Shown: in pieces, positions 6,180 through 11,470 of the stretch | Layout: each line of letters starts with the position of its first letter | Numbering within the stretch: the first letter of the stretch is position 1 | Assembly: GCA_030623425.1 (NCBI GenBank) | Contig: JAUXMA010000018.1 | Location: 1 to 11,470, forward strand | Length of the DNA: 11,470 nt | Direction: 5' to 3' | From: Rhodospirillaceae bacterium | GTDB taxonomy: Bacteria; Pseudomonadota; Alphaproteobacteria; Rhodospirillales; 2-02-FULL-58-16 | Notes under the pieces: generated by a model | Database searches by the model: none | Seen by the model: only the letters and a program-made list of their open reading frames with translations | Told to the model about the DNA's origin: nothing | Program-made: the position numbers and the translations under genes

Positions 6180-7979
6180 ATGGCGGGTCAAGCCAAGAAA
6201 ACATCTCGGGACGACGATACCCAGAGTTTCGAAAAGCTGATCGAAATCGGCATCGCCCTTTCGGCCGAACGCGATCACCACCGCCTCATGGAAAGGATTC
6301 TGCTGGAGGCGATGAACATATACAACGCCGACGGCGGCGCTCTTTACCTCTGTACCGAGGACGACCTCCTGAAATTCGAGATCATGCGGACGAATTCCCT
6401 GAACGTCGCCTTGGGCGGCACCACCGGCAAGGAGATTCCCTTTCCGCCGCTGGTCATGCGCGATAAGAAAACGGGTGAGCCCAACCACGCAAACGTCTGC
6501 ACCCACGTCGCCCTCTCCGGCATAACCGTCAATATTGCCGATGCCTACGAGGCCGGGGACTTCGATTTCTCGGGAACCAAGAAATTCGACGAGGGAACCG
6601 GATACAGGTCCAAGTCGTTCCTGACGCTGGCGCTGAAAAACCACGAGGGCGACGTGATCGGCGTCCTGCAACTGCTCAACGCGCTTGACAGAAAAACCGG
6701 CGAGGTCATTCCCTTCGGCGCCGAACTCCAACCCCTGATCGAGGCCCTGTCCTCGCAAGCGGCGGTGGCGCTGGACAACCAGTTGCTGTTGGAGGCGCAA
6801 AGGAAACTGACGGATTCCTTTATCGAATTGATCGCCTCGGCGATCGACGCGAAATCCCCTTACACCGGCGGCCATTGCCAGCGGGTTCCGGAACTGAGCA
6901 TGATGCTGGCCAATGCCGCCTGTCGGTCCGAGGAGCCGGTTTTTCAGGATTTCGACCTCAACGAGGAAGAACGTTACGAATTTCACATCGGGTCTTGGCT
7001 GCACGATTGCGGCAAGGTGACGACGCCGGAATACGTCGTCGACAAGGCGACCAAACTGGAAACCATCTACGATCGCATCCACGAGGTCAGAACCCGTTTC
7101 GAGGTCGCCAAGCGGGAAGTGGAAATCAAATATTATAAAGCCTTGCTCGCCGGCGCCGGCGAACCCGAAAAGTTGAAAAACGATATGGAAGGCCGCCTGG
7201 CCGAGCTGGATGACGATTTCGCCTTCATCGCCGAATGCAACCTCGGCGGTGAATTCATGGATCCGGAAAAGAGCGACCGCATCAAGATAATCGCCGACCT
7301 GAAATGGACGCGAACCCTGGACGACCGGCTCGGCGTCGGCCACGAGGAGCTGAAACGCAAAAGCCGGGCCCCCCTGAAAGACCTTCCCGTCGAGGAAAAC
7401 ATGCTCGCCGACAAGGAAGAACACATTATCCATCGGCAAGGCGTCGACACGCTCGCCGCCAACGAAGCATACGGTTTCAAGCTCGACGTGCCGGAGCACA
7501 AATACAATCGGGGCGAAATCACCAACCTTTGCATTCCCCGCGGCACCCTGACGGCGGAGGAGCGGTTCAAGATCAACGAACACATCGTGCAGACCATCGT
7601 CATGCTGGAGCAGCTTCCGTTCCCGAAACACCTGAAGCGGGTTCCCGAATACGCCGGCGGCCACCACGAGACGATGATCGGCACCGGCTATCCGCGCAAG
7701 CTCGGCAAGGCCGACATGTCCATTCCCGCCCGCATCATGGCCGTCGCCGACATCTTCGAGGCCCTGACCGCCGCCGACCGCCCTTACAAGAAGGCCAAGA
7801 CGCTGAGCGAAAGCATCCGCATCCTGTCCTTCATGAAAAAGGATCAACACATCGACGCCGACCTTTTCGATCTGTTCCTCAAGTCCGGGGTCTACAGAAA
7901 ATACGCCGAAAAGTTCCTTAAACCCGAGCAGATCGACGATGTCGACATCGCTCGGTATGTCGGTACCGGCGGCGGGTGA
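6180..7979 (+). CDS. GAF / HD-GYP domain protein, probable cyclic-di-GMP phosphodiesterase
   Basis: 599-residue cytosolic signalling protein with no TM segment. Residues about 16-205 form a GAF sensor domain ([21 protein letters not shown] through [11 protein letters not shown]). The rest is an HD-GYP hydrolase that would degrade the second messenger cyclic di-GMP. Metal-binding residues are present: His232 (GHCQRV), His275-Asp276 (HDCGK), His468 (INEHIV), His495-His496 ([13 protein letters not shown]) and Asp524 ([10 protein letters not shown]); GYP is at 503-505. Unusually, about 165 residues (roughly 291-455, charged, with coiled-coil-like and Asp/Glu-rich parts) are inserted between HDCGK and the next ligand His. 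In ordinary HD-GYP proteins the spacing is about 28. The usual HHExxDGxGYP is [11 protein letters not shown], so the Asp is replaced by Ile. The ATG at 6180 has GAAAGGA six bases upstream. The stop overlaps a GTG of the next gene, so the two probably form an operon. Confidence 0.9.
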   Translation: MAGQAKKTSRDDDTQSFEKLIEIGIALSAERDHHRLMERILLEAMNIYNADGGALYLCTEDDLLKFEIMRTNSLNVALGGTTGKEIPFPPLVMRDKKTGEPNHANVCTHVALSGITVNIADAYEAGDFDFSGTKKFDEGTGYRSKSFLTLALKNHEGDVIGVLQLLNALDRKTGEVIPFGAELQPLIEALSSQAAVALDNQLLLEAQRKLTDSFIELIASAIDAKSPYTGGHCQRVPELSMMLANAACRSEEPVFQDFDLNEEERYEFHIGSWLHDCGKVTTPEYVVDKATKLETIYDRIHEVRTRFEVAKREVEIKYYKALLAGAGEPEKLKNDMEGRLAELDDDFAFIAECNLGGEFMDPEKSDRIKIIADLKWTRTLDDRLGVGHEELKRKSRAPLKDLPVEENMLADKEEHIIHRQGVDTLAANEAYGFKLDVPEHKYNRGEITNLCIPRGTLTAEERFKINEHIVQTIVMLEQLPFPKHLKRVPEYAGGHHETMIGTGYPRKLGKADMSIPARIMAVADIFEALTAADRPYKKAKTLSESIRILSFMKKDQHIDADLFDLFLKSGVYRKYAEKFLKPEQIDDVDIARYVGTGGG

Positions 7980-7996
7980 TCCGGCTCGCGTTGGCG

Positions 7997-8719
7997 ATGA
8001 ACGACGATCTTCTTCACCGCGCCAAGGCCTACCCCTACCGAATACCCGAGCGATCATATCTTCTCGCCAACGGGCGGCAGGAAACAGCGGAAAACTTTTC
8101 CTTGCCGGAGTTGTCATGCCGCCGGCCGGTGCTCGCTTGCGGCTGCAACCAGTCGCCGGAACGGCTGGCGCTGAAGTTCGCCAACATCGACGGCGGGCCG
8201 ATCCCGGTGATCCGGGTTTGGCTGCAGGATTACGACGTTGTCTATTCCGCCCATTTCACCGCTTACGGCTCGATCCCGGCGACCCTGCAATATTCCCCCG
8301 GCACCACCGTCTTCCTTTTCGTCGCCTGGTTGACGGCCGGCGAGCAAAACCGCCTGCACCAAACCGAGAGCGTTGGCCTGAATTATGACTTTGGGCGGCT
8401 CGACGGCATCGAGATGGGGATGGATGGCGGCGCCGTTCTCGACCGGGTTTTCGTTTACCTGAGCCGCCGCGGATGCCTGCTTCAAAATGACGCTCCCATC
8501 GCCCTTGCCGCCATCAAGGCGGAAGGACGGAAATGGCCGGCCCTGACCGAGGAACAGATCCTCGGCCTTGCCCGGGACTACCTGGAGCCCGGCGTTCCGC
8601 TCGATGATTTTATCTTAGCGGCCCTCGCCGACGAAGACCTTCGCCGGGCCCGCGGCGACGCCCTGGAAAAGCATGAACGGCCCTTCGCCCACCCGGCGTT
8701 CACTCCCATCGCCGTTTGA
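7997..8719 (+). CDS. conserved protein with gamma-glutamylcyclotransferase-like motif
   Basis: 240-residue soluble protein of unknown role, conserved in alphaproteobacteria as far as I recognise. It opens with MNDDLLHRAKAYPYRIPERSYLL. The segment PVLACGCNQSPERLALKF resembles the YGSN...L nucleotide/substrate loop of the gamma-glutamylcyclotransferase fold, though Tyr-Gly-Ser-Asn is here Cys-Gly-Cys-Asn. After that come VVYSAHFTAYGSIPATL and PGTTVFLFVAWLT, consistent with the beta strands of that fold. The C-terminus (WPALTEEQILGLARDYLEPGVPLDDFILAAL) is helical and specific to this family. A GTG at 7976 overlaps the upstream TGA and would add seven residues (MIRLALA); I prefer the ATG at 7997 because family-like sequence begins there. 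Co-transcribed with the HD-GYP gene. Enzymatic activity is not established. Confidence 0.75.
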   Translation: MNDDLLHRAKAYPYRIPERSYLLANGRQETAENFSLPELSCRRPVLACGCNQSPERLALKFANIDGGPIPVIRVWLQDYDVVYSAHFTAYGSIPATLQYSPGTTVFLFVAWLTAGEQNRLHQTESVGLNYDFGRLDGIEMGMDGGAVLDRVFVYLSRRGCLLQNDAPIALAAIKAEGRKWPALTEEQILGLARDYLEPGVPLDDFILAALADEDLRRARGDALEKHERPFAHPAFTPIAV

Positions 8720-9162
8720 AGCTCGCGCTAGGCCATGTACTCATAAATAACGCCCCGTAATCAGACGATAGCTTACCGCACCGATGTCCCCGCACCGATG
8801 TTAGCTCAAGCGTCTGAAAGCAGACCTCCGGCGGAGCTCCCGTCACTTCCGGGTATAGCCACAAACGGTCATTCCACCCTTTATCCGTTCCCCTACACGG
8901 CTGATCGCTCGGTCCACCGTTCCCCGAGGCGCGATCTTCAGCTGTCATCGGGCCCAGTCTGAGGAGTCATCTGGGAAGAATGTCCATTGAAAGGTTACGG
9001 GGGGGTCCTATATAGGAAAAAGTGAGAATGCAACTGCTAATCAATATTAATTAGGTTGTGATCCTTGGGCGGTTTGTTTAGAGTCTTCCCCGTCGGAGGA
9101 CTGCATTTTGCAAAGGTCTCCAAGCCACATGGAAGCCGGTCATTAAGCCTCAAGGAGCACCC
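8720..9162. other. gene-poor stretch upstream of the kinase fragment
   Basis: 443 bases with no coding region I can support. A minus-strand open frame of 82 codons (8700-8948) has no recognisable domain and no good ribosome site. Small features: GCACCGATGT twice (8778-8787, 8792-8801), the 10-bp palindrome CCTATATAGG (9007-9016), and an AT-rich patch (9035-9058) with CTAAT/ATTAG arms. These may belong to the promoter region of the gene at 9163. No tRNA or known RNA is seen. Confidence 0.45.
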
Positions 9163-9687
9163 ATGGGTGCCGTCAAGTCCCAAGATTTGAATTCGGAGCA
9201 AGACGTATCCGCCGTCGCGCCGGCGGGCAGCATGGAGAGCCGACTGCGCGAGAGCAAGGCGCATCTTGAGAAAATCCTCGAAACGCTGGTCGATGGCATC
9301 ATCACCATCGACGAACGGGGCATTATCCAGCTGGCAAACCCCGCCGCCGAGCGCATCTTCGGCTATGCCAAGGACACGCTGGTGGGCAAGAGTGTGAGCC
9401 TTTTGATGTCCGGACCGGACCGCTCCGCCCATGACGGGTATTTGGCCAAATACCTGAAGACCGGCCAGGCCAACATCATCGGGTTCGGTCGCGAGGTCCT
9501 GGGGCAGCGCAAGGACGGCAGCACATTTCCCCTGGAGCTGGCCATCTCCGAGCTGCAGACCGAGCATGGGCGCCTGTTCACCGGCATCACCCGCGACGTG
9601 AGCGAGCGCAAGCAGGCGGAGGCGGAGATCCGGCAGGCCAACGAGATCCTTACCGAATACGCCTATGCCGTCAGGGCAATCGACTGA
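9163..9687 (+). pseudogene. sensor histidine kinase with FixL-like PAS domain, truncated by an IS
   Basis: Only the first 170 codons are native; the last four (RAID) and the stop come from the left end of the IS. Residues 29-145 form one PAS domain: a short helix, then ILETLVDGIITIDERGIIQ, AAERIFGYAKDTLVGK, and RKDGSTFPLELAISE. His90 (DRSAHDGY) and Arg110 (IIGFGRE) are 20 residues apart, just as the haem-ligand His200 and Arg220 of Bradyrhizobium FixL, so haem or oxygen sensing is possible. The same pair also occurs in PAS domains not shown to bind haem. ERKQAEAEIRQANEILTEYAYAV then leads into what in this kinase family is usually SHDLKAPL, the phospho-acceptor box; here the IS begins instead. 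AAGGAG at 9152-9157 supports the ATG at 9163. The remnant has no output domain. It could still be made as a PAS-only protein. Confidence 0.8.
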
Positions 9688-9688
9688 A
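9672..9688 (+). repeat. left terminal inverted repeat of the IS
   Basis: CAGGGCAATCGACTGAA, identical to the inverse of 10911-10927. It supplies the in-frame TGA (9685-9687) that now ends the kinase fragment. Confidence 0.93.
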
Positions 9689-9727
9689 CGCTGGTGACGG
9701 AAAATTAACGATGATGTGATTCGAAGT

Positions 9728-9746
9728 CTCCATGTCAACCATGGAG
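9728..9746. repeat. small hairpin at the transposase start
   Basis: CTCCATG (9728-9734) and CATGGAG (9740-9746) form a perfect 7-bp stem with loop TCAAC. It contains two in-frame ATGs and ends in the GGAG that serves the start at 9753. It could hide the ribosome site and keep transposase translation low, as in other IS elements. Confidence 0.5.
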
Positions 9747-9752
9747 GCGACG

Positions 9753-10905
9753 ATGTCTGTTGATTTTGAAGGTATTGATTTTCTTGAGCATTTTTCTGGT
9801 CTTGACGATCCCCGCCAGGAAGGGAAAGTGCTTTATCCGCTTGATGAGATTCTGCTGTTGACCCTGATTGCGGTCCTGGGCCTGCCCTCCGTACAACTTC
9901 GGGAGGCGGGCGGTGCCGAGGGTTGGGTGGATGTGGCGTTTTTCGGCCAACGGAATTGGATTTTCTGCGCCGTTTTCTCCCTTACGAGCACGCCACGCCA
10001 TCTCACGACCAGCTTGGAAACGTGTTTGCGGCCTTGGATGCCGAGCGGTTCCAGCGCTGTTTCATCGCCTGGGTCGAGGCGGTTCACGAGGCCTGCGCGG
10101 GTGTGCTCGCCATCGACGGCAAGACGTTGCGGCGCTCTTTTGATCGCGCCGGCGGGAGGGCAGCGATCGACATAATTTCGGCCTGGAGTTCGAGCCAGGG
10201 GCTTGTCCCGGGCCAGCGCAAGGTGGACGACAAATCCAACGGGATCACGGCGATCCCCGAACTGCTCGACCTGCTGACGCTGAACGGCGCCATCGTCACT
10301 ATCGACGCCATGGGCTGCCAGAAGGAAATCGCCGCCAAGATCGTCCATAAGAAGGCCGATTACGTGCTCGCCCTGAAGGGCAACCAAGGCACTCCGCGCG
10401 AGGACGTGGAACTCTTCTTCAGCGAACGGGAAACGCGGGATTTCGCCTATGCCAAGGTCCACCGCCACAGCACGACGGAAAAGGACCATGGCCGCCCGGA
10501 GGTTCGGGAATATACCGTTTGCGGCGATATCCAACGGCTGCGCGAGCGCCATCCATGGGCCGAATTGAACAGCTTCGTCATGGTTCGGTCCAGGCGCGAG
10601 ATCGGCGGTGAAATACAAACGCAAACCCGCTTCCACATCTCGTCGCTCGCCCCGACGCGCCCGCCATCGCCAAGGCCATACGACAACATTGGGGCGTCGA
10701 AAACGGACTGCACTGGGTCATGGACGTGGTCTTCCGCGACGACGAATGCCGGATCAGAAAGAAAAACTCTCCGGCCAACTTCGCCACCGTCAAACACATG
10801 GCCAGCGACCTCTTGCGCGCCGCCCCCCATAAACATAGCCTCAGGCTCAAACGAAAGCTCGCAGGGTGGGATGACCAGTTCATCTACGAAGTCATTACCG
10901 CATGA
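9753..10905 (+). pseudogene. ISAs1-family transposase with two frameshifts
   Basis: DDE transposase that would cut and join the ends of this IS. The coding information lies in three frames. From 9753 (GGAG at 9743-9746 upstream) to about 9953 it reads FLEHFSGLDDPRQEGKVLYP and the ILLLTLIAVLG helix. A one-base loss near 9953-9956 (cggaattgg, expected an extra A) moves it to the frame LDFLRRFLPYEHATPSHDQL. A second one-base loss near 10648-10654 moves it to the frame GVENGLHWVMDVVFRDDECR, ending VITA and stop. Catalytic residues are still there: Asp at 10115 (AIDGKTLRRS), Asp at 10304 (IDAMGCQ) and Glu at 10699 (GVENGLHW). About nine extra codons (LPSVQLREA, around 9883-9912) are inserted compared with the usual family sequence. 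Two shifts at different sites without slippery runs point to decay rather than programmed frameshifting. Sequencing error is an alternative. Confidence 0.85.
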
Positions 10906-10910
10906 AAACC

Positions 10911-10927
10911 TTCAGTCGATTGCCCTG
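10911..10927 (-). repeat. right terminal inverted repeat of the IS
   Basis: Inverse of CAGGGCAATCGACTGAA, 17 of 17 identical to the left end. It is followed directly by a run of seven further G residues outside or at the border of the element. Confidence 0.93.
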
Positions 10928-10957
10928 GGGGGGTGTATTGTTCGATGGATTTAATGT

Positions 10958-10963
10958 TATACT
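10958..10963 (+). promoter_or_regulatory. possible -10 box upstream of the Mms6-like gene
   Basis: TATACT is a good -10 sequence; the -35 region (about 10935-10941, TATTGT-like) is weak and lies just outside the IS end. Downstream a hairpin CTCGCAG/CTGCG-GAG (10983-11004) overlaps the GGAG ribosome site. Modest evidence only. Confidence 0.3.
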
Positions 10964-11013
10964 GGGGAATATGGGCTTGATGCTCGCAGATAAAAACTGC
11001 GGAGAGTATTCTC

Positions 11014-11427
11014 ATGGTAGGAACTGAAGCAGCCGCGGCAAAAGCCGCTACGATAGGCAAGGGTGCGGCAACCGGAGCCTTGGCCCCCATGGCCGAGGTT
11101 GAGCTTGAGGGCGTTCGCCAGGCGTTAACCGCCAAGAGCGCCCCTGTAGTAAAGGCCGCCGGAGCAAAGGGCGTTGCTGGCGCCGCGGCGGGAAAGGCGG
11201 CGACCGTAACCGGGGCGTCCGCGAAATCGGGCGCGGCGAAATCGTTATTGTTCGGTGGCAGTTCAGGAACCATCTGGACCGGAAAAGGGCTAAGCCTCGG
11301 TCTCGGCCTTGGCCTCGGCGCCTGGGGGCCAATTCTGCTGGTTGCCGGCGGCGTCGCGGGGTGGTACGCCTATAAGAAATGTTCCAAGCATTACAAGACA
11401 AAGGTGCTGGACGAACCGTCGATCTGA
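11014..11427 (+). CDS. Mms6/MamD-like magnetosome membrane protein
   Basis: 137-residue protein. The N-terminal 75 residues are Ala/Lys/Gly/Thr-rich and of low complexity (many AAAAKAA-type stretches). Then SSGTIWTGKGLSLGLGLG and LGAWGPILLVAGG (about 84-113) form the Leu-Gly-repeat transmembrane segment shared by the magnetosome crystal-shaping proteins Mms6, MamD (Mms7) and MamG. GTIWTGKGL and GLGAWGP are very close to Mms6 as I remember it. Such proteins sit in the magnetosome membrane and influence magnetite size and shape. The length is like the Mms6 precursor, but the C-terminus (YKKCSKHYKTKVLDEPSI) is mainly basic and lacks the acidic, iron-binding tail known for Mms6, so I give no symbol. 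GGAGAG (11001-11006) lies seven bases before the ATG. It follows the IS by 86 bases and may begin a magnetosome operon continuing to the right. Confidence 0.82.
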   Translation: MVGTEAAAAKAATIGKGAATGALAPMAEVELEGVRQALTAKSAPVVKAAGAKGVAGAAAGKAATVTGASAKSGAAKSLLFGGSSGTIWTGKGLSLGLGLGLGAWGPILLVAGGVAGWYAYKKCSKHYKTKVLDEPSI

Positions 11428-11441
11428 GCCTTAGGGCAAAC

Positions 11442-11454
11442 GCAGTCGCACTGC
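11442..11454. repeat. short inverted repeat after the Mms6-like gene
   Basis: GCAGT-CGC-ACTGC is a perfect 5-bp stem with a 3-base loop, 14 bases after the stop. No T-run follows, so it is not a convincing terminator. Confidence 0.35.
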
Positions 11455-11470
11455 ATTGACCGCTTAGGAA

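Larger units (their letters stand above)
9672..10927 (+). mobile_element. ISAs1-family insertion sequence (IS element, 1256 bp)
   Basis: Complete element bounded by 17-bp perfect terminal inverted repeats starting CAGGGCAATCGACTGAA (9672-9688) and its inverse (10911-10927). The CAGGG tip and the enclosed transposase are characteristic of the ISAs1 family (IS4-like DDE transposases). The 8-10 bases on each side do not match (left tatgccgt, right ggggggtg), so the target duplication typical of this family is absent. It broke the kinase gene at codon 170. The transposase has two frameshifts, so the copy is probably inactive by itself. Confidence 0.9.

Noticed and set aside
4268..6466. Plus-strand open frame of 732 codons
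   Set aside because: Antisense of the lysyl-tRNA synthetase gene plus the ends of its neighbours; no family features.
5649..8117. Minus-strand open frame of 822 codons
   Set aside because: It is the antisense of the HD-GYP gene and runs into the out-of-frame lysyl-tRNA synthetase; no recognisable domain. GC-rich DNA commonly leaves such frames open.
8700..8948. Minus-strand open frame of 82 codons
   Set aside because: No domain, no convincing ribosome site, overlaps the 3' end of the upstream gene.
8720..9162. Possible structured RNA gene
   Set aside because: Only short, weak inverted repeats; no tRNA signature (no TTCGA-type arm) and no known RNA motif.
9037..9738. Minus-strand open frame of 233 codons
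   Set aside because: Antisense of the PAS kinase fragment, which has a ribosome site and a clear domain on the plus strand.
9753..10905. Programmed frameshifting in the transposase
   Set aside because: The shift sites (near 9953 and 10650) lack an obvious slippery heptamer, and two shifts plus an insertion look like decay.

Overview
The window is high-GC DNA (about 60% or more in the core genes) from an alphaproteobacterium. The evidence is a class I lysyl-tRNA synthetase, an alphaproteobacterial-type branched-chain aminotransferase, an S24 repressor and a typical alphaproteobacterial intergenic palindrome. The last gene (11014-11427) carries the Leu-Gly-repeat transmembrane signature of magnetosome proteins (Mms6/MamD/MamG group). 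The organism is therefore probably magnetotactic, of the Magnetospirillum-like Rhodospirillales kind, and the right end of the window probably touches a magnetosome gene island.

Layout. 1-573: C-terminal end of methylmalonyl-CoA mutase. 631-2220, minus strand: a compact operon of small unrecognised genes of lower GC, mostly overlapping by a few bases. It is built from a module A (one-TM protein), B (tiny TM peptide) and C (68-aa soluble protein). The module is present twice, with a decayed third A remnant, and the operon ends in a small exported protein D. 2232-2622: an AT-rich control region with a good minus-strand promoter, palindromes and a terminator hairpin just before the first gene. 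2623-3255: a divergent LexA/CI-like S24 repressor, the obvious candidate regulator. 3315-3415: a large palindromic repeat.

3550-8719 is ordinary chromosomal coding: branched-chain aminotransferase (+), class I LysRS (-), a GAF/HD-GYP cyclic-di-GMP phosphodiesterase with a large insertion inside its HD domain (+), and a coupled conserved protein with a gamma-glutamylcyclotransferase-like motif (+).

8720-9162 has no gene I can recognise. 9163-9685 is the front part of a sensor histidine kinase with a FixL-like PAS domain. It is cut just before the expected phospho-acceptor His box by an ISAs1-family insertion sequence (9672-10927, 17-bp perfect terminal repeats). The IS transposase itself carries two frameshifts. 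The two sides of the IS share no target duplication, and the right flank is not kinase sequence, so a deletion or rearrangement happened there. Directly beyond it stands the Mms6-like gene.

The most interesting points are the magnetosome-type gene abutting an IS-broken junction, and the uncharacterised, internally duplicated membrane-peptide operon with its divergent repressor and attenuator-like leader.
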